This document shows positions 1 to 10,613 of a DNA stretch of 64,000 nt, one piece after another. Position numbers and translations under genes: made by a program. The stretch is from Oenanthe sinensis (lineage: Eukaryota > Streptophyta > Magnoliopsida > Apiales > Apiaceae), in contig CM053802.1 in the NCBI GenBank assembly GCA_028671895.1, forward strand, positions 33,270,201-33,334,200, read 5' to 3'. Below the pieces are notes generated by a model. It was given only the letters and a program-made list of their open reading frames with translations, made no database searches and was not told where the DNA came from. Within the stretch, counting starts at the first letter, position 1; each line of letters begins with the position of its first letter.

Positions 1-729
1 GAAACCAACATGTAAAAGGCTGAACCTGCTGCCATGTTGATGGTAGATAACAAAGGTAAGGCTAATAGGAAAGGAAAATGGAAGAGAAAGAAGAAGATTA
101 GATCTGCTTCTTGTCCTAAGCTAAAGGCTAATCCCAAACAGGCTTTAAAGCCTAAGGGTTCTATTGGAAAGGGTGATTGTCACTACTGTGGTAAACCAGG
201 TCATTGGAAGAGAAACTGTCATGCTTATTTGGAGGATCTGAAGAAAAAGAAGGTTGGTCAAGCTTCTAATTCAGGTATTTATGTTATAGAGGTCAATTTT
301 TCTACTTCTACATCATGGGTATTGGATACTGGATGTGGTTCTCACATTTGTATAAATGTGCAGGAACTACAAAGGAGTAGGACTTTGGCTAAAGGAGAGG
401 TCGACCTACGAGTTGGCAATGGAGCAAAGGTTGCTGCTTTAGCTGTAGGGACTTATTATTTATCATTTCCCACCGGGCTTATTTTAGAACTTGAGAACTG
501 TTTTTACGTGTCTGCAATTTGCAGAAACATTATTTCGGTTTCTTGTTTGGACAAGAAAGGTTTTGCATTTTTAATTCAGAGCAATGGTTGTTCCTTTTCT
601 TTGAATAATGTTACCTATGGGGTTGCACGTTTATTTAACGGTATATATGTTCTTGATTTAGACACTCCTGTCTATAATGTGAATAACAAACGTCTTAAAA
701 CTAATGACTCAAATCAAACATACCTTTAG
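1..729 (+). pseudogene. A1 gag C-terminus and protease remnant
   Basis: The open part runs from the ATG at 34 to a TAG at 727-729. It encodes a Lys-rich stretch, a CCHC knuckle (CHYCGKPGHWKRNC, C-X2-C-X4-H-X4-C) for RNA binding, and the aspartic protease motif WVLDTGCGSHIC. Just upstream an in-frame TAA near 12-14 (ATG TAA AAG GCT) breaks the link to the gag N-terminus, so the ATG at 34 is an artefact of the broken frame. The closing TAG replaces the Trp expected in the TYLWHCRLGHI segment at the integrase boundary. Element Z has a stop at exactly the same codon. Confidence 0.85.
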
Positions 730-2709
730 CACTGTCGTTTAGGCCATATAAAATGAGAAGCGCATTTCCAAGTTACATAAAGATGGATACTTGGATAAGT
801 TTGACTTTGAATCATGTAAACTTTGTCTCATTGGAAAAATGACTAAAGCTCCTTTTACTGGACAAGGTGAAAGGGCCACTGAACGATTAGAACTTATACA
901 TAGTGATGTATGTGATCCTATGCGTACTATGGCAAGATGTGGCTTTTAATACTTTATCATGTTTACTGATGATTTTAGTAGATATGGATATGTGTATCTT
1001 ATGAAGAATAAATCTGATTCTTTTTAAAAGTTCAAAGAATACAAAGCTGAAGTAGAAAAGCAAATTGGTGGAAGTATTAAGACTCTACGATTTGATCGTG
1101 GAGGTGAATACTTAATCCATGAATTTAAAAGTTTATTAAAAGAGTGTGGTATTGTATCACAACTCACTCCTCCCGGAACCCCACAATAGAATGATGTTTC
1201 TGAGAGGAGGAATCGTACTTTGTTGGACATGGTGCGATCGATGATGAGTCATGCAGATCTTCTAATTAGTTTCTGGGTCTACGCCCTGGAGACGACTGCT
1301 TATACACCTAACCGAGTTCCTACTAAAATGGTTCAGAAGACTCCATATGAGATATGGACTGAGAAACGTCATAGAATGTCATTTATGAAAATTTGTGGAT
1401 GTGAGGCGTTTGTGAAACGTCTAACTTCTGACAAGTTAGGCCCTAAATCAAAAAAAATATAATTTTGTGGGATACCCAATTGAAATAAAGGGTTATTCTT
1501 TCTATAATCCTTCAGAGAACAAAATGTTTGTTGCTCGAACTGCAGTGTTCCTTGAAAGAGAAATGTTGTCTAAGAAAAACAGTGGGAGGATAATAGATCT
1601 CGATGAAATTCGAGACCCACATGATAACAATGAACCAATGGAGGAACCTGAGCAGAATGTACAAGAAAACATTACTGCTCAGGAAACATAGGTTGTTCGT
1701 AGGTCTGGTATGATTCACCATGAGCCCGAGAGATATTATGGATTTCTCTTGACTCGAGATGGTAATGTGATGCTTATGGATGAAGATGAACCATGTGTTT
1801 ACAAGAAGGTTAGTGGGAGCAATGTGGCATTCCTAGTATTATATGTTGATGATATATTAAAAATAGGGAATGACATTCCTTCTTTACAGGTTGTTAAGAC
1901 TTGGTTGAGTAAGAATTTCTCAATGAAAGGCTTAGGCGAAGCGACCTATATTTTAGGTATCAGGATCTATAGAGATAGATCAAGAAGAATGATCGGCCTA
2001 AGTCAGAGTACATACATTGACAAAGTTTTGCATCGATTTGGGATGCAAGATGCAAAAAGGGGATTTGTTCCGATGTCTCATGGGATATCAATCTCAAAAG
2101 ATAACAGTCCTAAATCATTGGTTGACAAGGACCGTATGAGAAAAGTTTCATATGCTTCAATAATTGGTTCTATAATGTATGCAATGATATGTACTCGTCT
2201 TGATGTCTCGTATGCTTTGAGCATGACGAGTAGATACTAGTCTAATCCAGGTGAAGGTCACTGGACGGCAGTTAAGAATATTCTTAAGTACCTGAAGAGG
2301 ACTAAAGATCAATTCTTGGTATATGGAGGAGAAGAAAAAGCTGAATGTAAAAGGTTACACCGACGCTAGTTTCCAGACTGACAAGGATGATTCAATTTCT
2401 CAGTTTGGATTTATGTTTTGTCTAAATAGAGATGTTGTATGCTGGAATGGTTCACAGCAGAGACAGTTGTTGATTCTACTATAGAGCATGAGTACATTGA
2501 TGCTTGCGAAGCAGCCAAGGAGACTGTTTGGGGATGTACTTAGGAGATATCACCTAATTAATGAGATTAATGATCAAGGAGATATACATATATGTAAAGT
2601 GCATACTAATAAGAATAATGCAGACCCACTGACTAAGGCTTTGTCGCAGCAGAAGCATGAAGGACATACTAATTCCATGGGTATTAGATACATGAGAGAT
2701 TGGCTCTAG
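730..2709 (+). pseudogene. A1 integrase / reverse transcriptase / RNase H remnant
   Basis: Degenerate pol in several frames. The integrase part (about 730-1460) has several stops, for example a TAG at the codon before the NDVSERRNRT stretch. The segment 1467-1691 is the integrase C-terminal and linker region. At 1710-2240 lies the RT second half with LYVDDI and the ILGIRIYRDRS segment. RNase H C-terminus is at 2488-2709, ending MRDWL. Compared with element Z, 181 codons are missing between two DEDEP/NEDEP-encoding repeats near 1779-1792. This removes the first RT catalytic motif (MDVK.AFLNG), so the copy cannot make a working RT. Confidence 0.85.
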
Positions 2710-2710
2710 T

Positions 2711-2723
2711 ACAAGTGGGAGAT
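2711..2723 (+). promoter_or_regulatory. A1 polypurine tract
   Basis: ACAAGTGGGAGAT lies immediately before the 3' LTR, the position where plus-strand DNA priming starts. The same motif (reverse complement) precedes the Z 3' LTR at 46016-46027. Confidence 0.8.
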
Positions 2724-3712
2724 TATTAGTATTGGTGTCTTAGAGACAATATTTTTAATGTTTTATTGAAAACAATTATGTTATGTGATTATTTAATTAA
2801 TATTTATTATGTCTTTATTTACTACGTCATAAATTGAAAGAATAATAAATGTCCTTGAAATATTAATACGTAATTTATATCTTTAAGTAAGTGACTTAAA
2901 AATAAGATTATATGAATAATATTTTATTCCTAAAATTCCCTAGTCAAGTATTATTATTTAAGGACAGTAATAATGCAATAAGACTAGTATGTTTGTTGAC
3001 AGATGACCACATCTCATTGGTCATAGGTATGGAGATACTAAAGTCAAGAACATAAGTATATGTATCAATACATGATACTGGAAAGACCCGCCGTGAGATT
3101 CTACATGTTAATAAGTGTCATAAGAAATCTCACAGTGATAATGATGTAATGATCCTCTGACTTGAAATCATTATATTTCTATACAAGAATTAATATACTT
3201 TGATTACACTCAAAGTTACCTTTAACCGGGTAATGATAAATGTGGACATTGGGTATGCAATGAATCGTATGAGGAATATGAATGATAGATATAGGATTTA
3301 ACCCTCCAATTCTAGGAGTGATATTATTGGCCTCTTAATTGAGTGAGACTATGAAATGCATGGCCATACTCAAATATTGATTTGTTTAAATAGTCTACTC
3401 ATTGATCAGAAAAACCGAGATTAAACGTTGAAGAGGATGATGACACTATACATGCCTCGAGTTTGATCTATAATATAAGGGTAAATGGACTATATTACAT
3501 TGCACATTATTCACGAAAGGTTTAATTGAATCACCAATTATTATTGTTACTTGGGTAGCAATGATGTATTACTAGATGCCGCTCATTGTTTATAATTTTA
3601 TTATTAGATAATAAAATTATTGCCAACGTAATAATAACCTAAAGGGTCACACACAAAGAATGTCAAAACGGAGGTTTATTTAAATTATGAATTTAAATAT
3701 ATTATTGTTTAT

Positions 3713-3866
3713 CCGAATTTAATTATTGAATTAATTAAGCGGGACTTGATTAATTATATTAGAATTCAGATTTAATAAGTATTATTATTATTCGAATTTA
3801 ATTATTGAATTAATTAAGTGGGACTTGATTAATTATATTAGAATTCAGATTTAATAATAATAATAA
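3713..3866 (+). repeat. Direct repeat of about 77 bp inside LTR subfamily A
   Basis: Two copies of CGAATTTAATTATTGAATTAATTAAG...GATTTAATAA in tandem. The same doubling is present in the A2 right LTR (about 27836-27985, reverse orientation). LTRs of H and Z carry only one related AATTAAGT...ACTTAATT block, so the doubling marks subfamily A. Confidence 0.8.
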
Positions 3867-3931
3867 CCCAAATTCATAATGGGTTTTGGAAACCACATGG
3901 ATAAGGGTTAGGCCCAAAATCTCTCTCTCCC

Positions 3932-3942
3932 CTATATATATA
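3932..3942 (+). promoter_or_regulatory. TATA box of A1 LTR
   Basis: CTATATATATAC inside the LTR, the likely core promoter of the retrotransposon RNA. The equivalent site in the A2 right LTR is at 27758-27765 on the minus strand. Confidence 0.55.
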
Positions 3943-4031
3943 CATAATGATGTATAGTATTAGTATTTAATAATCATATTTCGTTTTTAGAAAAAAACCC
4001 TAGCTGCTCAACATCAAGAGAGGCTAGAGAA

Positions 4032-4051
4032 AGAGAGAGAGAGAGAGAGAG
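4032..4051. repeat. GA microsatellite in A1 LTR
   Basis: About ten uninterrupted AG dinucleotides in the LTR 5'-UTR-like part. The A2 right LTR has a shorter CT run at the matching place (27661-27676). Confidence 0.85.
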
Positions 4052-4315
4052 GCAAACAATTCGGCTAGTACTGACTCCGGTGATCGTAGGACGATCGGGC
4101 GTTCGTGTGGACTTCTTTGAAGAGCAGATCTTTCCACTAGGGCTGCTGTGATTCATCTTTTCTGGACCTCCATTAAATAACATATGGAAAGCTTTGTTAA
4201 GGTACATACTTCTTCACCATAATCATCCAACGTTATACAGGGATCCTGCGATTGGGTTTCGATTTTTATTATTTTTACGTTAATTCCGCTGCGTTTTCAT
4301 GCCCGAAACCCTTCA

Positions 4316-4597
4316 CTTATCCCCAATAGAACACTCGAAATCTTTATACTTATCAACTTTGTAAAAAATATATCATTGCCTCTTCCGAAACGGTCTTGCC
4401 AATCTTCGTCCAAAGTTTACATCTCAAATGTCATTCATAAATCTCCTCACTACTAACTCCAAGTAGATGACCTTTTCTTAACTCATTGATTGGTACTACA
4501 TCCTGTAGTCCAATTAAGAACTTTACCTGATTTCTCACATTATCATCTTATATATAAACAACTCTTAACACTCTCATATCTAAGTACTATAAATCTC
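4316..4597 (-). other. Leader of the base gypsy-like element
   Basis: AT-rich sequence between the A1 LTR end and the gypsy PBS. It has no usable ORF. By position it is the start of the internal region of the minus-strand gypsy element; everything beyond is cut off by A1. Confidence 0.5.
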
Positions 4598-4609
4598 GCT
4601 CTGATACCA
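4598..4609 (-). promoter_or_regulatory. Primer binding site (initiator Met tRNA) of base gypsy element
   Basis: GCTCTGATACCA on the plus strand is TGGTATCAGAGC on the minus strand, complementary to the 3' end of plant initiator Met tRNA. It lies four bases from the LTR end. Confidence 0.8.
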
Positions 4610-4613
4610 CTTC

Positions 4614-6390
4614 TGTAACGCCCCCAAACCTGGGGTCAGGGATTTGTGTCGTCACGTCACCATCCAGTCATTTAAAACCTGCAATAACTCAATAATCCAA
4701 CGAAATCCCATTACAGACTTTTATCTCTTTTACACATACGAGTTATAGCCTTAGAAACGATATACAACCAGTATCATTAGTTATTATAGACCAAATGTAC
4801 TTATCCAGGATCTCATGCTATCAATGATAACCTCTACATGAAGTGTATTAATAACTAGATCAATACTGAAAGCCTATCCAACTTACTTCCATAGAATAGT
4901 GTTGAACTGAACCATCTCAAAGGTGAATCTCTTACTTCCCTTCCTCGAAGTATGAAGCCAATCAGATGTATTATCACATTCTTTGAAGAATTTAATATAA
5001 AGCAAGAGTGACTGAAAGAATGCTCAACAAATTATCCACCCAATTATCGTGGCTCTAATCCAAGAACATGATAGTCACTACTATCGCAATAGTATAACAT
5101 AAGGTTACCGGTATAGGGTAAGCATAGAAAGTATCTCTCGATGATACATATAGTCGGAGTTTTAAGTTAAAAGCATTTATACTCAACATGAAGTTTAGAA
5201 GAATATAATCTGAACAAATTAGTTCATTATATAAAATAAGACACTATCGAATATAGTGTTACCACTTTTTCATAAATCCTCTGAAGCTTTTGAGATAAAA
5301 CCCCATGAACTTATTACGTTTACAATTTTGAAACAATATTTTCAATAACTTAGCAAAATAACATCAACTATAGCTTTGCTAGACTCCCATAAATATAATA
5401 AGTACCTAGTTCAAGATACTGCAATAATAGTTGCTTCTCATCATAAGCAAATCAAACCACTTTGAACCATACCACTTGTAAGGTTTAAAATCCAGTAAAA
5501 CATTTTAAAGATTTACAAACTGTTTGGTGTACATCATGTCACCGCTTAAGTTTTCAAAATATATTTTAGTCGAAACATCTCGATTGAGTAAATCAAGATA
5601 TCAACCACTGACAACACCATCGGTAACTCAACTCATAGGCTTTCGTTATGATGTTGCAGCAAAGTTCCAATTGGAAAATGGGACTGTACATGGAGCATTA
5701 CACCACGCTTCTATCGTACATACACAATGATCAGTCATAACATACGACAACTCTTGTTGTTTTTCTACATGTAGAAGGGGGAGCAGACGAAAATTCTACC
5801 GCCCTTGGTAATCACCATATACCTCATATGGGCCAAAGTGTAGGACCGTGCGTCACTCGGCCTTTTACGCTATATCTCCTAGTCCACTGGAACAATCTAT
5901 AACCTCGAACTGGAATTTAATCCTAGTTCCCCAAGTGTATCATTCTTGTTAATAGATTCATCTATCTAACCTGGAACCAGAATTCAATCTTAGTTCCCCA
6001 AGTATATCATACTTGTTAATAGATTCATCTATCTAACCTGGAACCAGAATTTAATCTTAGTTTCCAAATATATCATACTTGTTAATAGATTCATCTATCT
6101 AACTTGGAACCAAAATTTAATCTTAGTTCCCCAAGTATATCGTACTTGTTAGTAGATTCACATATCTCTGATGGGTTACTTCCGGAATATTTGGAGAATT
6201 GAGAATATCACAATATATGTGTTGACCTCCGTCAACTGATCTCATAATTTGAGGAATGAAAATCATTTATAAATCAAGACCTAGGAGTTAGTTGGAAAAT
6301 CTCTTTGATTTTGATAAGTTAGAAACCCTAACTAAAATAGGGCAGTGATCCCAAAACATAATTGTATTCGAGGAAAGTAAATCATTTATT
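4614..6390 (-). repeat. Ty3/gypsy-like LTR, first piece
   Basis: Begins TGTAACGCCCCCAAACC directly beyond the PBS; read on the minus strand the LTR ends GGGGGCGTTACA. This terminus is common in plant Ty3/gypsy LTRs, but no pol of this element is visible, so the superfamily is inferred. The LTR continues after element H at 41367, as shown by the shared TTATT target duplication. It contains a four-copy 67-bp tandem repeat and no gene. Confidence 0.6.
5901..6167. repeat. Tandem repeat, four copies of about 67 bp
   Basis: Units begin at 5901, 5968, 6035 and 6101. Each reads AACCTGGAACCAGAATTTAA then TAGTTCCCCAAGTATATCAT and ends ATTCATCTATCT with small changes. The spacing is 67, 67 and 66 bp. 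It lies inside the gypsy LTR. Confidence 0.92.
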
Positions 6391-7844
6391 TGAGGGGTTT
6401 TGATGCACAAACGCAGCGGAATAAACTCGAAAAATAAATCAAAAGAGCGAAACCCTCCGCAAGATCCATGCGAAAATAAAAGATTTAATTCGGAGATAAA
6501 GAATAAATACATTTAAAAGCTTTAACAGTTCATTAATGAAAGATTAATGGAGGTCCAAAGCTTGTTTAATCACCACGTATCCCACTCTCGCGATCTACGC
6601 TCTACGGTATCCACACGAACACTTTTCATGAAGGATTGATGTGTACTAACACCCGAAAACTGCTTCTCTCTCTCTATCTTCCTCTTTTCTCAAAACGGCT
6701 AGGGTTTTAGTATAAATATGTCTCTTTTCATTAAATCAGCCCATAAAGAGATTATATAAAGATAGAAATAAGTTTTCTAATTATAATCCAATTATAATTA
6801 ATACTAATCCAAAATTCTAAATTATTTAAATAAGTCTCACTTAATTAATTAATTATTAATTTTGGAATTAGTTTAAATAATCCATTTATTCTATTTATAT
6901 AATTAATTAAGTCATACTTAATTAATATCATAAATAAAATAAATTACTTATTTAGTTTAAATTCACAATTTAAATTATTTCTCCTTCAAGCGTTCTTTGT
7001 GTGTGACCCTGTAGGTTATTATTACTTTGGCAATAATTTTAATATCTAATTAAAATTGTAAACAATGAGCGGCATCTAGTAATACATCATTACTACCCAA
7101 GTAATAATAATAAATTGGTGATTCGATTAAGCCTTTCGAGAATAATGTTCCATGTAATATAATCTCTTTTATCTTGATATTATAGATTAAACTCAAGGCA
7201 TGTCTCGTGTCATCCTCTTCATAATTTAATCATTATTTTCTTGATCGATGAGTAGACTATTAAAATCAAATCAATATTTGAGCACGGCCGTGCATTTCAT
7301 AGTCTCACTTAAACAAGAGGCCAATAATATCACTCCTAAAATTAAGAGGATTAAATCTCATCTAGATCATTCATATTTCTTATACGATTCATAATATACC
7401 CAATGTCCACTTTTATCATCACCCGGTCAAAGGTAACTTCTAATGTAATCAAAGTATATTAATTCTCGTATAGAAATATAATGATTTCAGGTCTAAGGAT
7501 CATTACACAATTATCACAGTGAGAATTACTTATGACACTTATTTAACATGTAGAATCTCACGGTAGGTCATTCCAGTGCCATGCATTGAGACATGCACTT
7601 ATGTTATTGACTTTAGTATCACCATACCTATGACCAATGAGATTTGGTCATCTGTCAAGAAACATACTAGTCTTTGTGCATTATTATTGTCCTTAAATAA
7701 TAACACTCGACTAGGGAATTTTAGGAATAAGATACTATTCATATAAACTCATTTTTAAGTCACATACTTAAAGATATATAATACGTATCAAAATTCCAAG
7801 GACATTTATTATGCTTTCAATTTATTATGCAGTAAATAAAACAT
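6391..7844 (-). repeat. H 3' LTR, truncated (LTR subfamily 2)
   Basis: Starts TGAGGGGTTTTGATGCACAA and aligns with the H 5' LTR (39846-41361) up to AGTAAATAAAACAT. The last ~60 bp of that alignment partner, through AATTACTAACA, are missing. At 7844-7846 the sequence switches to the gag of element F. A second copy of the last ~360 bp lies at 8091-8456 owing to the 612-bp duplication. Confidence 0.85.
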
Positions 7845-7845
7845 C

Positions 7846-8064
7846 TGCATCCATATGCACATGCTGTCTTTGAAGCTCAACACTCATACTTGCCAACATA
7901 AGACATGCAACATCATTTGCATCATTCTCATCCTTTGTGTGGGCCGCTCGTTCCTCAACAGTAGCGCCCTCAGGAAGGGGACCTGCCAAAGGAATATCAA
8001 TGACATGAAGCTTGCGCTCCTGTCTGAGGATGATCCTCAAATTCCTTTGCCAGTCTAGGAAGTT
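7846..8064 (-). pseudogene. F gag fragment, extra copy made by the tandem duplication
   Basis: Minus-strand reading gives the gag N-terminal part (FLDWQRNLRIILRQERKLHV, then CLMLASMSVELQRQHVHMDA). It is 612 bp from the matching piece at 8458-8676 and ends in AAGTT, the S3 target site, followed by 21 bp of S3 LTR. It cannot be expressed as gag. Confidence 0.85.
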
Positions 8065-8457
8065 TGTTTTCCCAGTTGCACAAGTTTGTGTAATGATTTC
8101 AGGTCTAAGGATCATTACACAATTATCACAGTGAGAATTACTTATGACACTTATTTAACATGTAGAATCTCACGGTAGGTCATTCCAGTGCCATGCATTG
8201 AGACATGCACTTATGTTATTGACTTTAGTATCACCATACCTATGACCAATGAGATTTGGTCATCTGTCAAGAAACATACTAGTCTTTGTGCATTATTATT
8301 GTCCTTAAATAATAACACTCGACTAGGGAATTTTAGGAATAAGATATTATTCATATAAACTCATTTTTAAGTCACATACTTAAAGATATATAATACATAT
8401 CAAAATTCCAAGGACATTTATTATGCTTTCAATTTATTATGCAGTAAATAAAACATC

Positions 8458-8676
8458 TGCATCCATATGCACATGCTGTCTTTGAAGCTCAACACTCATA
8501 CTTGCCAACATAAGACATGCAACATCATTTGCATCATTCTCATCCTTTGTGTGGGCCGCTCGTTCCTCAACAGTAGCGCCCTCAGGAAGGGGACCTGCCA
8601 AAGGAATATCAATGACATGAAGCTTGCGCTCCTGTCTGAGGATGATCCTCAAATTCCTTTGCCAGTCTAGGAAGTT
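8458..8676 (-). pseudogene. F gag N-terminal fragment, left of S3 insertion
   Basis: Same gag segment as in Z (49700-49920). The downstream part is replaced by H LTR sequence at 8456-8458, and S3 separates it from its start codon. Rejoining across the AAGTT duplication, it continues at 19672-19740. Confidence 0.85.
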
Positions 8677-9522
8677 TGTTTTCCCAGTTGCACAAGTAGA
8701 AGGGGGGTTGAATACTTGTGTGTCTTTTCTGCCCGATTTAAAATCAAATTAATTACGAACTCAAACACGAAGATATGAATAAGAACTGTTTTGTATTATT
8801 GATTTGTGAATACAAAACTCTCCTAGGATGTACACAAACCCTAGCAGCTTCTCTGTGTTTATCACAGCAACTCTCTCTATTTCTATGCTCTCACAAAATT
8901 TCACTCAGATAATTATGCTTCGACTTCCACACCTTTACAATTAGGTTACATAGAGTTTATATAGAGAGCTTCCTATCAACTAATAACAGAAAGATAAATT
9001 ACAATAGGAATATAATTCCTAATTATTAGTTGACAGTTTCCTTGTAGAATTCTCTTTCTTTCCCATAGCATATCTGCAATTTAAATTATCTTGATCTTCG
9101 AAGACTTTCCATTCCTCTAATCTTCTGTATAGACTCTGAAATCTTCTTTAAGCTTCGAGAAGTCAGGCTGTGAGCTAATCAATCGAGTACTTGTGAGACT
9201 TCTCGATTGGTAAATATCCGTTAATGACTTCTCGATCAATAAATATCCGTTGATGAGTTCTCGATTAGGAAATATCCGTTGATGAGTATATATCCGTTGA
9301 TGAGTTCTCGATCAATAAATATCAGTTGATGACTTCTCGATCGATGACTTCTCGATTGGCTTTATCAGTCGATGGCTTATTATCAGTTGATGACTTCTCG
9401 ATCGATATTTATCAGTCGATTGCTTCTTGTAGATAGATATCCGTTGATTGATTCTTGTAGATAGACTGTGCTAAATCCTGTTCTAGTATTTTGTACATCA
9501 TCAAATTATTATATTCCTAACA
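8677..9522 (-). repeat. S3 3' LTR (846 bp)
   Basis: Plus-strand ends TGTTTTCCCAG...ATTCCTAACA. It matches the right LTR except for two fewer 34-bp minisatellite units, one fewer G in the GTAGAAGG run, and about seven substitutions by eye. It contains the GTAGAAGGGGGGTTGAATAC signature shared with the S5 LTR and the solo LTR at 36070. Confidence 0.95.
9193..9450. repeat. TTCTCGAT/ATATCCGTTGATGA minisatellite in S3 left LTR
   Basis: Imperfect units of roughly 30-34 bp built on ACTTCTCGATCAATAAATAT followed by CCGTTGATGA or CAGTTGATGA. Many units contain TCGATCGA or TCGATTG. The right LTR has two extra units. Confidence 0.85.
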
Positions 9523-9537
9523 ATCTCCCCCTATTTA
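9523..9537 (-). promoter_or_regulatory. S3 polypurine tract
   Basis: ATCTCCCCCTATTTA on the plus strand (purine-rich TAAATAGGGGGAGAT on the minus strand) touches the inner edge of the 3' LTR. S5 has the same tract at 53284-53297. The stretch from here to 9699 has no ORF. Confidence 0.8.
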
Positions 9538-9699
9538 TGCTTTATAAACAATGAAGCATAAATCAAGATTTGATGATGTCAAAACTAAAATATGAAACAA
9601 TTAATCTAGAACAGTATAAAATAATCATTTCTTACTGCCTATCTGTCAAGGAAGATATCATCCTTGTTTTTCCTGAAGGAATTTCTTCTCCCCCTTTCC

Positions 9700-10610
9700 T
9701 TAATCACCACCTTTCTTCTCCCCCTTTTTGACATCATCACCATCTGTGACAACCAAAAGAATCTGTGCTAGGACTGTGGAGAAAGTGGTCTGTGCTGCAA
9801 CTACTGAATCAACCTTAGTGGTCAAAGCAGAAACTGTAGTTTGAAGAGAGGCTTGAGTGGTAGTGATAGCAGCCAGAGCATCTTTAAAAGCGACCTCTTT
9901 GGATAATTGAAGGGAGTGAATTCTGTCAAATCTTGTATTGAGAAGAGAAGTTGTATTATCAACACCAGTGAGCTTTGTTTTAAAATGAGAAATGTCCTGG
10001 ACCACACTGGATAATTGAGCAGCAACATCAGGCAGCTTAGCTTTAACAGCTCCATCTAAGACTTGATCTTCTTCACCAGGATAGTAACCATGTTCCTGTT
10101 GAAAAGATTTCTTCTGAATAGCTGGAAGCCTCTCAAATTGATGAATTGCCAAAATGCAAGCAAAAGAATCTTTATCTGTTATTCCCCTTTGCTGTGCAGA
10201 CTCCCAAGATTGGGGAAACACCTGATCAAAATATACAAAGGAGGGTGGAACTGGATCATCATCTTCAGAAGAGCACTCCTCAGCAACAGGCTCAATCTTA
10301 TAGGCATGATTAATAGAGGTTCTTCTGACTTCAAATTCGCAGCCTCAGGTGAAATGACAGGGTTTTCCACCATAGCCTCCATGACTCTATCTGCTCTCCT
10401 TGCTAGAGAATCCACCAAATGTAGTTGTGGTCTCTGAGTAAATGATTTCTGAGCAGCAAGAGCCTCCTCCTTCTTTCCAATCTGCACAATCAAACAGTGT
10501 GAATTTTCATCCATCCCCTGCTCCAACTCATTGGACCAACTTTGTGGAAAATCTTGATCCCAATAAGTAAAGCTAGGTTCAGAATACCCTAATCTCTCAT
10601 GCTCACAGTG
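9700..10610 (-). pseudogene. S3 extra ORF, C-terminal part (duplicated PSF-Y-DQ-FPQSW module, coiled-coil-like end)
   Basis: Continues in the frame of the preceding ORF after a single TAA at 10614-10616, then has a frameshift around 10200-10300. One frame gives PSFTYWDQDFPQSWSNELEQ near 10530-10580; the next gives PSFVYFDQVFPQSWESAQQR near 10205-10245. The module is therefore present twice, about 335 bp apart. The remainder to 9700 is a heptad-like stretch rich in Ala, Leu, Thr and Val (VVQDISHFKTKL..., QASLQTTVSALTTKVDSVVA), likely coiled coil, ending in a Lys/Gly tail (KKGEKKGGD). No transmembrane segment is evident. The function of this region is not known. Confidence 0.65.
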
Positions 10611-10613
10611 GGG

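Larger units (their letters stand above)
1..4315 (+). mobile_element. Angela/BARE-1-like Ty1/copia element A1, right part with 3' LTR
   Basis: Plus-strand copia element that enters from the left edge of the window. It shows gag-PR remnant, IN, RT and RNase H remnants, a polypurine tract and a full 3' LTR ending in CCCTTCA. Angela assignment rests on the zinc knuckle, WVLDTGCGSHIC protease, IN/RT wording typical of BARE-1-type polyproteins, and the GTGGGAGATT polypurine tract. Its 5' LTR lies outside the window. Its right end abuts the leader of the gypsy element, so it is inserted there; the TSD cannot be confirmed because only one side is visible. Confidence 0.9.
2724..4315 (+). repeat. A1 3' LTR (LTR subfamily A, 1592 bp)
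   Basis: Starts TATTAGTATTGGTGTC (canonical TG mutated to TA) and ends GCCCGAAACCCTTCA. The same LTR, reverse orientation, is the right LTR of A2 (27394-32141), which is about 1586 bp once its nested inserts are subtracted. It contains a direct repeat at 3713-3866, a TATA box near 3932 and a GA microsatellite at 4032-4051. Confidence 0.88.
7479..8697. repeat. Tandem duplication with 612-bp offset
   Basis: Copy 1 is 7479-8085, copy 2 is 8091-8697, with five unmatched bases (TTGTG) between. Each copy holds the end of the H LTR piece, an F gag fragment and the first 21 bp of the S3 LTR (TGTTTTCCCAG...CACAAGT). I counted two differences over about 607 bp. Copy 1 therefore ends with a piece of S3 LTR that has no element behind it. 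Confidence 0.95.

Noticed and set aside
1..729. A1 and A2 share a gag frameshift that would define a trans-mobilised subfamily
   Set aside because: On reading both, A1 has an in-frame TAA (ATG TAA AAG GCT) while A2 lacks one base (ATGAAAAGGCT); the lesions differ.
7825..8670. Two independent small gag-like genes at 7825-8115 and 8437-8652
   Set aside because: They are the two copies of one gag fragment in the 612-bp duplication; neither has its own start or end.
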